From: CAYFKJ01 sp964528595
Lineage (GTDB): Bacteria; Pseudomonadota; Alphaproteobacteria; UBA2966
Direction of reading: 5' to 3'
DNA length: 64,000 bases
Assembly: GCA_964528595.1 (NCBI GenBank)
Contig: CAZGTM010000001.1
Location: 62,001 to 126,000, forward strand
Shown here: positions 33,890 through 43,760 of the stretch, in pieces
Layout of the letters: every line of letters starts with the position of its first letter
How positions within the stretch are numbered: position 1 is the first letter of the stretch
The notes under the pieces: model-generated
Seen by the model: the letters and a program-made list of their open reading frames with translations, nothing else
Databases searched by the model: none
Told to the model about the DNA's origin: nothing
Translations under genes and position numbers: made by a program

Positions 33890-36232
33890 ATGAACAAATC
33901 ATCCCCCATCAGACGGTTGCTCATGGGCCTCGCGTTCGCGGCCACGCTCGGCGTGTTTGCCGCGACGGGTCCGGCGCGGGCCCAGGACGCCGGCGCGGCT
34001 TCGGCGAACGCCGCCGCCGAAGTCGAAGCATTGATAGAGCGGCTTGAGGATGCGGATCAGCGCCAGCGTTTGATCGGCGATCTTCGCGCGCTGCTGAAAA
34101 CAGCCAAGCCGCAGGACGGAACCGGGGTTGATGCCGGCGAGGTCTTGCGCTCGGCGCCGGATTATCTGTCGAAGCTGCTGGGCGGCATCGCACTTGGACT
34201 TTCCGATATCGGCGCCGAGTTTGCGGCGTTGACCCGGCAGGTCGGTGATCCCGGCCGCATCGCGGGCTGGTTCGCCGAACAGGCCACGGATCAGGCGCGT
34301 CGGCAGGTCTGGTTCGATATCGTGCTTCATCTCGCCATCGCCCTGGGCGGCGGCCTGGCGTTCGCCTGGCTGCTCGGCGGCATTCTGACCAAACCCAAGC
34401 GCGCCCTGGAAAACCGCGAACCGGCGTCGCTATTCATCCGCCTGCCGCTGTTGACCGCCCGCACCTTCCTGGAGTTTGTGCCGCTCGCCGGCATCATGGC
34501 AACGGCCTACGCCGCCCTGGCCCTCAGCGGACCGGATCACATTGTCCATGTGGTCGTGCTGGCGGCGGTTCATGCCGTTGTCGTCAGCCGGGCCGTCTTG
34601 ACGGTGGGGCGAGCGGTACTGACGCCGTTCAGCCCGTCCCTGCGCCTGTTCGAGATGGCCGACGAAACGTCCGGATATGCCTACGTCTGGCTGCGGCGGC
34701 TGGTCAACGTGCCGGTCTACGGCTTCTTTATCGTTCAGATCGGATTAACGCTCGGCTTACCCACCGGCGGATACGTTGCGTTGACCAAGGTTCTGGGACT
34801 GGCGGAAGCTCTGCTGCTTTTGATCTTGATCCTGCAGCTCCGCGACGCGGTGGCCGCGGCCCTGAAAGACGGCGCGGAAAAGGCCGACGCCAACCGGTTC
34901 CTGGCGGCGGCGCGGCGGCGAACGGCGGAAATCTGGCATGTCTTCGCCGCCCTTTACGTCGCTGCCGCGTACTTCATTTGGGCCCTGGAAATCAAGGGCG
35001 GTTTCGCCTTTGTCGCCGAAGGCACGGTGGGCAGCGTTATCGTTCTGTTGGCGGCCTGGGGCGCCCGCTTGCTGGCGTTGCGCGGGCTGGAGCGGGGCTT
35101 TCGGGTATCCGACAGGATGCGGGCGCGGTATCCCGTGCTGGAAGTCCGCGCCAACCGCTATCTGCCGATGGCCCGCAATATCGTCTCGGTATTGATCTAC
35201 ATCGTCGCCGCCATGCTCCTCCTGCAGAGCTGGCAGGTCGATGTCGGGGCCTGGCTGTCGAGCGATTTCGGCCGCCTCGTCGTGTCGCGCGCCCTCAACA
35301 TCTTCGTCGTCCTGGCCTTCGCCCTGATCGTTTGGGAAGTCGTCAGCACCATTATCACCGTCTATCTGGAGAAAACCGACGACAGCGGCGAGCAGGTCGT
35401 GCGCAGCGCCCGGGCGCGGACCCTGCTGCCGCTGCTGAAAAACGCGCTGCTGATCGTAATCCTGACGATGGCCATCCTCACGGTTTTGAGCGAGTTCGGC
35501 GTCAACATCGGGCCGCTGCTGGCCGGCGCCGGCGTCGTCGGCTTGGCCGTCGGTTTCGGCGCGCAAACCCTGGTGAAGGACATCATCACCGGCGCTTTCA
35601 TCCTATTCGAGGACAGCATCGCCGTGGGTGATTTCGTCACGGTAGGTGGACTTTCCGGTACGGTCGAGGCGATGACGATCCGCACCATCCGCTTGCGCGA
35701 CACGCGCGGTACGGTTCACACCATCCCCTTCAGCACCGTCGATACGGTCACCAACATGACCAAGGACTTCGCCTATCACGTGGCGGAAGTTGGCGTCGCC
35801 TACCGAGAAAACACCGACGAAGTGGCCGAGCTGCTGCAGGAAATCGGCGCGGAATTGCAGGACGATCCGGAGGTCGGCGCCGACATTCTGGAGCCTATCG
35901 CGATCGACGGCGTCGACCGCCTGGACGATTCAGCCGTCGTCGTGCGGGCCCGGCTCAAGACCAAACCGGGTAGTCAGTGGCGCATCAAGCGGGCTTTCAA
36001 CGGCTTGGTGAAAAGGCGGTTCGACGAACGCGGTATCGAAATTCCCTATCCGCACCAGACGATCTATTTCGGCGAGGACAAGCAGGGTGGCGCGCCGGCG
36101 CTGCGTGTGAGTCAAGATGGTCCGGTCAAGCCGCAAACGGAAAAGGCGGATGCCGCGCCGGCCAAGAAAGTTGAAAGAGCCCTCGCTCATGCCGACGCCG
36201 ACGACGGTGGCGACGGCGGCGATGGTTTGTAG
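33890..36232 (+). CDS. MscS-family mechanosensitive ion channel (large form)
   Basis: 780 residues from ATG 33890, which begins a signal peptide (cleavage near ARAQ-DA). A periplasmic helical part (to about residue 130) is followed by many membrane segments and the MscS core: PLLAGAGVVGLAVGFGAQTLVKDIITGAFILFEDSIAVGDFVTVGGLSGTVEAM and IRLRDTRGTVHTIPFSTV. It resembles YbiO-type channels that release solutes under hypo-osmotic stress. The tail is rich in Asp and Gly. The open frame runs further upstream, but ATG 33890 alone gives a signal peptide. Confidence 0.93.
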   Translation: MNKSSPIRRLLMGLAFAATLGVFAATGPARAQDAGAASANAAAEVEALIERLEDADQRQRLIGDLRALLKTAKPQDGTGVDAGEVLRSAPDYLSKLLGGIALGLSDIGAEFAALTRQVGDPGRIAGWFAEQATDQARRQVWFDIVLHLAIALGGGLAFAWLLGGILTKPKRALENREPASLFIRLPLLTARTFLEFVPLAGIMATAYAALALSGPDHIVHVVVLAAVHAVVVSRAVLTVGRAVLTPFSPSLRLFEMADETSGYAYVWLRRLVNVPVYGFFIVQIGLTLGLPTGGYVALTKVLGLAEALLLLILILQLRDAVAAALKDGAEKADANRFLAAARRRTAEIWHVFAALYVAAAYFIWALEIKGGFAFVAEGTVGSVIVLLAAWGARLLALRGLERGFRVSDRMRARYPVLEVRANRYLPMARNIVSVLIYIVAAMLLLQSWQVDVGAWLSSDFGRLVVSRALNIFVVLAFALIVWEVVSTIITVYLEKTDDSGEQVVRSARARTLLPLLKNALLIVILTMAILTVLSEFGVNIGPLLAGAGVVGLAVGFGAQTLVKDIITGAFILFEDSIAVGDFVTVGGLSGTVEAMTIRTIRLRDTRGTVHTIPFSTVDTVTNMTKDFAYHVAEVGVAYRENTDEVAELLQEIGAELQDDPEVGADILEPIAIDGVDRLDDSAVVVRARLKTKPGSQWRIKRAFNGLVKRRFDERGIEIPYPHQTIYFGEDKQGGAPALRVSQDGPVKPQTEKADAAPAKKVERALAHADADDGGDGGDGL

Positions 36233-36310
36233 CGGCCTTGTGATCGGCGCGCACCGACCTAGATAACAGTCCACGCGCCTGCCCACTGAAACCGTTCGAA
36301 CGGGAACCCG

Positions 36311-37126
36311 ATGAGCTTGAACCAGCCAATGCCTTCACCCTTGCGCGTGCGCCCGATCGGCTTGGTCAACTGGATCGGCCTGTGGACGCTTTACGCCAAG
36401 GAAGTACAACGTTTCATAAAGGTCTGGGGCCAGACGCTGTTCGCGCCCATGGTGACCTCGCTGCTGTTCCTGGCGATTTTTTCGCTGGCGCTGGGGGGCG
36501 CCGTGCGCACCGTCGGCGGTATGCCGTTCCTGCAATTTCTGGCGCCGGGCCTGGTGATGATGGCGATCGTGCAGAATTCGTTCGCCAACACCTCGTCGAC
36601 ACTGATGATCGGAAAGATTCAAGGCAACATCGTCGATGTCCTGATGCCGCCGTTGTCGGCGGCCGAGTTGGTGCTCGCGTTTGCACTGGGCGGCGTCACG
36701 CGGGGTGTCGCCGTCGGCCTGTTCGTACTGCTCGCCATGTCGCTTTTCGCACCGATAGAAATACATCACGTCTGGGCGATCGTCTATTTCGCCGTTGCCG
36801 GATCGCTGATGCTGTCGATGTTGGGCATGCTGGTGGGGCTTTGGGCCGAGAAATTCGACCGTATGGCCGTGATTACCAACTTCGTCATTACCCCGCTGGC
36901 CTTCCTGTCGGGCACCTTCTATTCCGTCGAGCGCCTGCCGGGCATCTGGTACACGCTCAGCCAGCTCGACCCCTTCTTCTATATGATCGACGGCTTCCGC
37001 TACGGTTTCATCGACCGCTCAGACGGCTCTCCCGTCGTCGGCGCCCTGGTCATGCTCGTGATCAACGTCGTCCTGGCGGGGCTGGTCTACCAGCTCTTCC
37101 AGCGCGGATACAAAATCAAGGCCTGA
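36311..37126 (+). CDS. ABC-2 type transporter permease
   Basis: 271 residues with about six membrane segments and the ABC-2 membrane signature (LAIFSLALGGAVRTVGGMPFLQFLAPGLVMMAIVQNSFANTSSTLMIGKIQGNIVDVLMPPLSAAELV, FVITPLAFLSGTFYSVERLP). Resembles YadH-type exporters. No ATPase gene is adjacent, so its partner must be encoded elsewhere. It sits ahead of argD-argF-hslO. Substrate unknown. Confidence 0.92.
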   Translation: MSLNQPMPSPLRVRPIGLVNWIGLWTLYAKEVQRFIKVWGQTLFAPMVTSLLFLAIFSLALGGAVRTVGGMPFLQFLAPGLVMMAIVQNSFANTSSTLMIGKIQGNIVDVLMPPLSAAELVLAFALGGVTRGVAVGLFVLLAMSLFAPIEIHHVWAIVYFAVAGSLMLSMLGMLVGLWAEKFDRMAVITNFVITPLAFLSGTFYSVERLPGIWYTLSQLDPFFYMIDGFRYGFIDRSDGSPVVGALVMLVINVVLAGLVYQLFQRGYKIKA

Positions 37127-37245
37127 ACCCAATTCCCGGCGTTGACACGGGACCCGCGGAAAACCATACTGCGCCGCTTTCCCGAGGGTAAGATTTTGGA
37201 TGCCGCCGAATTGCGGCGGCGGCCCTGGATTTTCGGAGAGAGCAC

Positions 37246-38430
37246 GTGATTTCAGAAGTAATGCCGACCTATGGCCGGGTCGAAGTGGCGTTTGAGAGCG
37301 GTGAGGGACCCTACCTGTTCGACGGGGACGGAAACCGCTTTCTCGACTTCACGACCGGCATCGCCGTGACCTCGCTGGGTCACGCGCATCCCCACGTCGT
37401 CGCCGCCCTGACGGAGCAGGCGAGTAAGCTCTGGCATACGTCAAATCTCTACCGAATTCCCGGACAGGAGCGCCTGGCCCAGCGCCTGGTCGACAATTCC
37501 TTCGCCGACACCGTCTTCTTCTGCAACTCCGGTGCGGAGGCGATGGAAGCCTGCATCAAAATGGCTCGGAAGTATCATTCCGTGAACGGGAGCGCCGAGC
37601 GCTACCGCATCATTACCATCGAGGGTGCGTTTCACGGCCGCACGCTGGCGACACTCGCCGCCGGCGGTCAGGAAAAACACCTCGAAGGGTTCGGTCCCGT
37701 GGTCGAGGGCTTCGATCAGGTGGCGGCGGGTGACGCCGATGCCGTCAAGGCCGCCATCGGGCCGGAAACCGCCGCCATCATCGTCGAACCGGTTCAAGGC
37801 GAGGGCGGCGTGCGGGTGATGTCGCCCAGCTACTTCAAAAGCTTGCGCAAGATCGCGGACGATGCCGGCATCCTGTTGATTTTCGATGAAGTCCAGACCG
37901 GCATGGGCCGGACGGGCACGCTGTTCGCCCATGAGTGGGAGGGCGTTGCGCCCGACGTCATGGCCATCGCCAAGGCGCTGGGCAACGGCATGCCGATCGG
38001 CGCCTGCATGGCCACCGCGGAAGCGGCCAAGGGCATGACGCCCGGTACGCACGGCTCGACCTTCGGCGGTAACCCATTGGCGGTGGCGGCCGCCAACGCC
38101 GTGCTGGACGTCATGTTGGAGGATGGCTTTTTCGATCATGTCGGACGCATCGCGGGTTTGATGACGCAAAAGCTTGCCGGCATCGCCGACGCCCATCCCG
38201 ATGTGATCGAGGAAGTGCGCGGCCAGGGTTTGCTGATCGGCCTGAAGTGCAAGGTCACCAACACCGATTTGGTGGACGCCTTGCGGGCCGAGGGTGTCCT
38301 GACCGTGCCGGCCGGTGACAACGTTTTGCGCCTGATTCCGCCGCTGGTGATCGAGGAAACCCAAGTGGACGAAGCGATGACGGCCTTGGAAAACGCCTGC
38401 GCCAGGTTGGGCGGCGCGACGCCGGAATAA
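37246..38430 (+). CDS. argD: Acetylornithine aminotransferase
   Basis: A PLP-dependent class III transaminase, 394 residues, that converts N-acetylglutamate semialdehyde to N-acetylornithine; many also act in lysine synthesis. Visible features are SGAEAMEACIKMAR, EGAFHGRT, EPVQGEGGV, the cofactor aspartate in LIFDEVQTGMGRTG, the PLP lysine in AIAKALGNGMPIGA and HGSTFGGNPLA. Start is GTG 37246 after GGAGAGAG. argF follows four bases later. Confidence 0.97.
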   Translation: MISEVMPTYGRVEVAFESGEGPYLFDGDGNRFLDFTTGIAVTSLGHAHPHVVAALTEQASKLWHTSNLYRIPGQERLAQRLVDNSFADTVFFCNSGAEAMEACIKMARKYHSVNGSAERYRIITIEGAFHGRTLATLAAGGQEKHLEGFGPVVEGFDQVAAGDADAVKAAIGPETAAIIVEPVQGEGGVRVMSPSYFKSLRKIADDAGILLIFDEVQTGMGRTGTLFAHEWEGVAPDVMAIAKALGNGMPIGACMATAEAAKGMTPGTHGSTFGGNPLAVAAANAVLDVMLEDGFFDHVGRIAGLMTQKLAGIADAHPDVIEEVRGQGLLIGLKCKVTNTDLVDALRAEGVLTVPAGDNVLRLIPPLVIEETQVDEAMTALENACARLGGATPE

Positions 38431-38434
38431 GCCG

Positions 38435-39364
38435 ATGAGCGCCCTCCGCCATTTCCTCGATATCGACGCCCTGGACGAGACCGACCTGCGCAACATATTG
38501 GCGCGTTCGGCGTCACTGAAGTCAGCCCGGGAAGGGCTGCCGCGCGGCGTGCCCGACGACGGCCGCCCGCTCGACGGCCGGCTGCTGGCCATGGTTTTTG
38601 AAAAACCGTCGACCCGAACCCGGGTCTCCTTCGAGGTGGCGATCCGCCAGTTGGGCGGTACGGCGTTGATGCTGTCCAGCCGCGATACCCAGTTGGGCCG
38701 GGGCGAAACGGTTGCCGACACCGCCCGTGTGCTCTCGCGCTATGTCGACGCCATCATGATCCGCACCACGGCCCACGACAAATTGCTGGAGATGGCGGAA
38801 TACGCAACCGTTCCGGTGATCAATGGCCTGACCGACAACACCCATCCCTGCCAGGTGATGGCGGATGTCCTCACGGTGGAGGAGCACCGCGGATCCATCG
38901 CCGGCAAGGTTATGACCTGGTGCGGCGACGGCAACAACATGGCCGTGTCGTGGGTGCACGCCGCGGCCAGGCTCGGCTTCGAACTACGTCTTGCCTGTCC
39001 CGATCAGTTGGCGCCGCCCGCTCATGTTCTTGAGTGGGCGAGGGAGCTTGGCGCAAATGTCACTTTGACCGAAGATGTGGAGGCGGCGGTTGCCAACGCC
39101 GACGGCGTCATCGCCGACACTTGGGTGTCGATGGGCGACGATCAGGCGGAGACGCGGCACAACCTGTTAAAGCCCTATCAGGTCAACGAACGCCTGATGG
39201 GTCTCGCCAAGCCCGACGCCCTGTTCCTGCATTGCCTGCCCGCCCATCGCGGCGAAGAAGTGACCGATGCGGTCATCGACGGGCCCCATTCCGTCGTCTG
39301 GGACGAAGCGGAAAACCGCGTGCACGCCCAAAAGGGCGTACTGGCCTGGTGTTTCGGCGCCTGA
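38435..39364 (+). CDS. argF: Ornithine carbamoyltransferase
   Basis: 309 residues. Transfers the carbamoyl group to ornithine to form citrulline. The carbamoyl-phosphate site FEKPSTRTRVSFE, HPCQVMADVLTVEEH, and the ornithine-side HCLPAHRGEEV are all intact. It starts four bases after argD, so the two are an operon; hslO follows after 22 bases. Confidence 0.97.
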   Translation: MSALRHFLDIDALDETDLRNILARSASLKSAREGLPRGVPDDGRPLDGRLLAMVFEKPSTRTRVSFEVAIRQLGGTALMLSSRDTQLGRGETVADTARVLSRYVDAIMIRTTAHDKLLEMAEYATVPVINGLTDNTHPCQVMADVLTVEEHRGSIAGKVMTWCGDGNNMAVSWVHAAARLGFELRLACPDQLAPPAHVLEWARELGANVTLTEDVEAAVANADGVIADTWVSMGDDQAETRHNLLKPYQVNERLMGLAKPDALFLHCLPAHRGEEVTDAVIDGPHSVVWDEAENRVHAQKGVLAWCFGA

Positions 39365-39386
39365 CAACTAACTGGCGGAAAAGCGG

Positions 39387-40328
39387 ATGAACCACGAAGT
39401 AACGGCGGCGGCGGCAACCCAGGGCCGGGATGATGACATCATCCTGCCCTTCCGGTTCGAGAACGTTGATCTTCGCGGGCGCCTGGCACGGCTGGGTCCA
39501 TCGCTCGATAAGATCCTGACTGCACACGACTATCCCGATGCCGTGGCGACGCTGTTGGGCGAGGCCCTGACGCTGGCGACCGTTATTGCCGGCACCTTCA
39601 AGTTCGAAGGCCGTTTCACCCTACAGACCTCGAGCCAGGGGCCGGTCGGCCTGATGATCGCCGATTTCACCACGGACGGCGCGCTGAGAGGTTATGCCCG
39701 TTTTGATGCCGACGCGGTGACCGCTGCGGAGGCGGAAGCGGCGATTTCCGGCCCGGTGCCAAGATTGCTTGGCAGCGGTCACCTGGCCTTCACCGTCGAT
39801 CAGGGCGCCGATACCGAGACCTACCAGGGCGTCGTCGGCCTGGAAGGTGCGACTTTGGCCGATTGTGCTCACGAGTATTTGCGCCAGTCCGAACAGCTTG
39901 CTGCCGCCGTGCGGCTTGAGGTTGGGCGCATTGATGGAGACTGGCGTGCGGGCGCGCTGATGCTGGAACGTCTGGCGGGCGCGCCCGCCGACGGCCGCGG
40001 GGAAGACGAGGCCGAAGACGATTGGCGGCGTGCGCTGGTCTTGCTGGGCAGCGCGCAGCCGGACGAATTCCTCGACGCCGATCTCTCCGGGGGGGCGCTG
40101 CTCTACCGCCTGTTCCACGAGGACGGCGTCAGGGTCTACCAACCGGCCTCTCTGGAAGCGCGCTGCAACTGCAGCCGGGAACGCATGATCAGCGTCCTCG
40201 CGACGTTTTCCGCCGAGGAACTGACGGACATGGTCGTGGACGGCGTGGTCACCTCGACATGCCAGTTCTGCAATGCCGAACACGCCTTTTCCCAGGAAGA
40301 CATTGAAGCCCGCCGAAGCCCCGGCTAG
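39387..40328 (+). CDS. hslO: Redox-regulated chaperone Hsp33
   Basis: 313 residues. A cytoplasmic holdase activated by oxidation. The C-terminal zinc switch is complete: CNC (ARCNCSRER) and, about 30 residues on, CQFC (STCQFCNAEH). The N-terminal part has LGEALTLATVIAGTFKFEGRFTLQTSSQGPVGLMIAD. Placement after argF is a frequent alphaproteobacterial arrangement. Confidence 0.96.
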   Translation: MNHEVTAAAATQGRDDDIILPFRFENVDLRGRLARLGPSLDKILTAHDYPDAVATLLGEALTLATVIAGTFKFEGRFTLQTSSQGPVGLMIADFTTDGALRGYARFDADAVTAAEAEAAISGPVPRLLGSGHLAFTVDQGADTETYQGVVGLEGATLADCAHEYLRQSEQLAAAVRLEVGRIDGDWRAGALMLERLAGAPADGRGEDEAEDDWRRALVLLGSAQPDEFLDADLSGGALLYRLFHEDGVRVYQPASLEARCNCSRERMISVLATFSAEELTDMVVDGVVTSTCQFCNAEHAFSQEDIEARRSPG

Positions 40329-40399
40329 TTCCACCGCACTTGAACTCGGCCGCCGGCGGCGTCATCATGCCGCCACATTTCTTCGGCAGAAGTCTCGGC

Positions 40400-40996
40400 A
40401 TGAATTTTAGATTATTCCCGTCTCGTCTCCTGATCGCCGGTCTGGCATCTTTGATCTTGGCCTCGTGCGAAACGCCTGCGCCGGCGCCGACTTTCCCGGA
40501 TTTGACCTGGAACCACGTGGCGCCGTTGAAATTCGATGCCGCGAAAATCGAGATCGTTGACGACTACGCTGCACCATTCAAGTCGCCCAATGTCGAGCAT
40601 GAATTTCCGCTCGTTCCCGAACTGGCGATCCGGCGCTGGATAACCGACCGGATCAGTGCGGCGGGCGCCGAGCGGTCTGTCCGGGTCATCATCCGCGAGG
40701 CGAGCGTGGTGGGCCAGGCGCTCAAAGTGAAAGAAGGCGTCAAGGGCCTTTTCTACAAGGAGCAGGCGGCAAAATACGTCGGCGTGTTGGACGTGGCGAT
40801 TGAAGTCCGGTCGGTTCGGGGCTTCGTCGAAGCCAAAGCCGACGCGCGGGTCGCGCGAACCCGGACCGTGCCCGAGGAAGTCCCGCCAAACGAACTTGAC
40901 CAGATCTTTTTCGATTTGACCTCGGCGCTGATGGCGGACCTCGACCGCACGCTCGAAGCCAATGTGCGGAAATTCATGGGCGGCGCCTTGAAGTGA
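40400..40996 (+). CDS. Lipoprotein of unknown function
   Basis: About 198 residues from ATG 40400, which gives a lipoprotein signal with lipobox LASC (residue about 22). The mature region (FKSPNVEHEFPLVPELAIRRWITDRISAAG, IREASVVGQALKVKEGVKGLFYKEQAAKYVGVLDVAIEVR) suggests a compact alpha/beta envelope domain. I know this type only as a conserved alphaproteobacterial lipoprotein. It converges with the methyltransferase, 7 bases apart. Confidence 0.8.
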   Translation: MNFRLFPSRLLIAGLASLILASCETPAPAPTFPDLTWNHVAPLKFDAAKIEIVDDYAAPFKSPNVEHEFPLVPELAIRRWITDRISAAGAERSVRVIIREASVVGQALKVKEGVKGLFYKEQAAKYVGVLDVAIEVRSVRGFVEAKADARVARTRTVPEEVPPNELDQIFFDLTSALMADLDRTLEANVRKFMGGALK

Positions 40997-41003
40997 CCAA
41001 GGC

Positions 41004-41702
41004 CTAGTACTGGGGACGCTGTCCGCCGAACACGGCGAACATCATCGACTTGTAATAGATATCGATGTTACGGAAGCCCGGTGCGTCCATTGCCGTCAGG
41101 TGGGTTTCCAGCGTTGCCAGTATGTCATCGCCGCGGTGTTCGAGGCTGCGCCGGATGTCCTCCTCGGCGGCGCCCAAAGCGCGGACTTCCTCTTCCCACA
41201 CCTGCCAATAGTGGTCCTCGATATCGACCGTCGTGCCCGACACGCGGTCGGCGATGATGAAGCTGCCGCCCTGGACCAGGGTGGCGTAGATTGTGCGCAT
41301 GAGGGCGCGTTTGTCGAGGTTGGAGTTGTGGTGCAGCGACAGCGCCGACAGCGCCAGATCGTACCGTTCCGTCGGGTCCTCGCGGGCGTAGTCCAAATGC
41401 AACAGGCTTGTCTGTTCCGCATGCCCGGCCAGTCTGAGGCGTGCGGCTTCGATTGCCGCGTCGTCCCGGTCGATCAGCGTGAGCTTGGCGCGGGGAAAGA
41501 AATGCAGCACCAGTGCCGCCAGCAATCCGCTGCCCGAGCCGAGCTCGACAAGCGAAAATTCGTCCTCCGTCTCAAATGGGATGGCGCGAATGAGGGCCGC
41601 GTAGAACTCGGCAAAACACGGGATCAGCAGGCGCCGGGCCCGGTCCTCGTCGGTTGCGGTCGCCTCGAACGCCGCTTCGATATCTATCGGTAGGTCGGGC
41701 AT
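41004..41702 (-). CDS. Class I SAM-dependent methyltransferase
   Basis: 232 residues. SAM-binding motif I is SLVELGSGSGLLAALVLHFFPRAKLTLIDRDDAAI, followed by YDLALSALSLHHNSNLDKRALMRTIYATLVQGGSFIIADRVSG. The fold is clear, the substrate is not. It is probably co-transcribed with argE, which ends 15 bases upstream of it on the same strand. Confidence 0.87.
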   Translation of the reverse strand: MPDLPIDIEAAFEATATDEDRARRLLIPCFAEFYAALIRAIPFETEDEFSLVELGSGSGLLAALVLHFFPRAKLTLIDRDDAAIEAARLRLAGHAEQTSLLHLDYAREDPTERYDLALSALSLHHNSNLDKRALMRTIYATLVQGGSFIIADRVSGTTVDIEDHYWQVWEEEVRALGAAEEDIRRSLEHRGDDILATLETHLTAMDAPGFRNIDIYYKSMMFAVFGGQRPQY

Positions 41703-41717
41703 GACCTGTCGTCGCCC

Positions 41718-42884
41718 TTAGTCAACTGCCAAATGGTCGACCAAGCGTCCGATAAATGCCGTGCATTCGTCAACCTGCGACAGCGTGATGAATTCGTTCG
41801 GTTTGTGGGCTTGGCCGATATCGCCGGGACCGCAGATCACCGTCGGCACGCCCGCCTGCTGGAAGATGCCGGCTTCGGTGCCGTAGGAAACCGCATAGGT
41901 CTGGTTGCTGCCGGCCAGCGCCAGGACCAGCGTTTCGGCGGGTGAGCCGTCTTCGGGCACCAGTCCGCGCACCTGCGCGCGGTAGTCGGTGACGATACCC
42001 GCGTCCGCCGAAACCTTGCGCATGCGGGGCAGCAGTTCGGCTTCGGCGAATTCATTGACCCGCGCCAGCAAAGCGTTGGGGTCGTCCTCGGGCACGTTGC
42101 GGAACTCCCAGACGAACTGGCATTCCCGGGGAATGATATTGAGTGCCGTGCCGCCCTCGATGACGCCGACCTGCACGGTCGTGTAGGGCGGATCGAAGCG
42201 GCTTTCGGGATCGGCGTTGTCTTTCAGTTCCTCCGCCAAACGGCCGAGGTAGGCGATCATTTCAGCGGCGAACATGATGGCGTTGACGCCTTGATGAGTG
42301 GCGCTGGAATGACCTTCCAGGCCGGTCACCGTGGTGTAGAACGAATTGATGCCCTTGTGGGCGTTGACCACCTTCATGCCGGTGGGTTCGCCGACGATGA
42401 TGGCCTGCGGCTTGGCGCCGGGAACGGTGATGCTCGGCACCAGGTCGTGGGCGCCGATGCAGCCGACTTCTTCGTCGTAGGAAAGCGCCAGATGAATGGG
42501 CACGTCCAGGCGGCGCTTCAGGATATCCGGCACCAGCGAGAGGGCGATGGCCAGGAAGCTTTTCATGTCGGCGGTGCCGCGGCCAAAGAGTTTGCCGTCC
42601 ATCTCCGCCATGGCGAAGGGGTCGGTGTGCCAGTCCTGGCCGTCGACCGGTACGACGTCGGTGTGGCCCGACAAAACCACCCCGCCGTCCCGCTTCGGTC
42701 CCAGCGTCGCGTAGAGGTTGGCTTTGGCGCCGTCGTCGTTGTGGATGATCTCGCAGTCGACGTCATGGGTGTTCAGGTAATCCCGGACGAAATGGATCAG
42801 TTCCAGGTTGGAATTGCGGCTGGTGGTGTCGAACGCCACGAGGCGTTCGATCATGGCCACCGGCGAATAGGATTGTGAAGGCAT
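41718..42884 (-). CDS. argE: Acetylornithine deacetylase (M20 family)
   Basis: 388 residues. Zinc-dependent hydrolase releasing ornithine from N-acetylornithine. Metal-site motifs are visible: VLSGHTDVVPVDGQDW, FGRGTADMKSFLA, SYDEEVGCIGAHDL and ICGPGDIGQAHKPNEF. The ArgE-like C terminus supports the specific call over generic M20 deacylases. It is divergent from the TetR gene. Confidence 0.93.
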   Translation of the reverse strand: MPSQSYSPVAMIERLVAFDTTSRNSNLELIHFVRDYLNTHDVDCEIIHNDDGAKANLYATLGPKRDGGVVLSGHTDVVPVDGQDWHTDPFAMAEMDGKLFGRGTADMKSFLAIALSLVPDILKRRLDVPIHLALSYDEEVGCIGAHDLVPSITVPGAKPQAIIVGEPTGMKVVNAHKGINSFYTTVTGLEGHSSATHQGVNAIMFAAEMIAYLGRLAEELKDNADPESRFDPPYTTVQVGVIEGGTALNIIPRECQFVWEFRNVPEDDPNALLARVNEFAEAELLPRMRKVSADAGIVTDYRAQVRGLVPEDGSPAETLVLALAGSNQTYAVSYGTEAGIFQQAGVPTVICGPGDIGQAHKPNEFITLSQVDECTAFIGRLVDHLAVD

Positions 42885-42994
42885 GGCAGGTCAGGACTTC
42901 CCGGTTGAGTTCGGGCGCACGATACTGGGCGATATCCAAACCGTCCATAGAGGCCGTCCGATTTCCGGTTGAATGTTTCAAGTTCCGGACCTAT

Positions 42995-43750
42995 ATGGAC
43001 ATTATGGTTCAAACGAACGACCTAATTAAATCCGAATCCTCGCCGGACCCGCAAACGCCCATGCGCCGGGGCCGTCCGCGCAATGGCGGCGAAGCCGAAG
43101 GCCGGGCGAGGTTGCTGGACAGCGCGATGGAGTTGTTCGCGGAAAAGGGTTTGGACGGCGTCTCCACGCGTGAACTGGCCACGGCGGCCGGCGTCAACCT
43201 GTCGGCCATCACCTATCATTTCGGCGGTAAGAAGGGCCTTTACGAAGCGGCGATCCGCCATGCCTTGGATATGCTGGCGCCGCGCCGGCGAGGCGTCATT
43301 GAAACGCTGGGCCGGGCGGTCGAGGAGGCCGGCGGCGACAAGGCCGCGATTGCCCTGGTCGCCGCCGGTTTTGTCCGGGCTTTTTATACCGCTCTGACCA
43401 GCGCGGATTTTCCCATGGCGCCGGTAGGCTTGGTGGTGCGGGAACTGCACCATCCGACGGCCGCATTTTCGCTGGTGATGGACGGTCATATCAATCCGGC
43501 TCAGGATGCCATCACTGGATTGGTGGCTGCCGCCACAGGTGGCGATATGGGCGATACGGAAGTGAAGCTGCTCGGTCTTTCGGTCACCACCCAGGTCATG
43601 AAGCTCAGCCTGATGCGTCCCGTCATTCTGGCCCGCATGGGATGGGACGAGTATTCCCCCGAGAACGCCGAAACACTGATCAGCGCGACCATTAATTCGG
43701 TCCTGCGCCTGTTGGAATTGCCGAGACCGGACGCAACCGCCGAGTCCTAG
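42995..43750 (+). CDS. TetR/AcrR family regulator of the adjacent RND pump
   Basis: About 251 residues from ATG 42995 (or 43004). The helix-turn-helix is RLLDSAMELFAEKGLDGVSTRELATAAGVNLSAITYHFGGKKGLYEAAI, and the C-terminal part (ELHHPTAAFSLVMDGHINPAQDAI) resembles the CerR/DUF1956 ligand domain. It is 10 bases upstream of the RND adaptor gene, so it most likely represses the efflux operon and itself. An imperfect dyad TTGA-N5-TCAA lies just upstream (42969-42981). The longer upstream open frame is not needed. Confidence 0.92.
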   Translation: MDIMVQTNDLIKSESSPDPQTPMRRGRPRNGGEAEGRARLLDSAMELFAEKGLDGVSTRELATAAGVNLSAITYHFGGKKGLYEAAIRHALDMLAPRRRGVIETLGRAVEEAGGDKAAIALVAAGFVRAFYTALTSADFPMAPVGLVVRELHHPTAAFSLVMDGHINPAQDAITGLVAAATGGDMGDTEVKLLGLSVTTQVMKLSLMRPVILARMGWDEYSPENAETLISATINSVLRLLELPRPDATAES

Positions 43751-43760
43751 GACGTAGTAA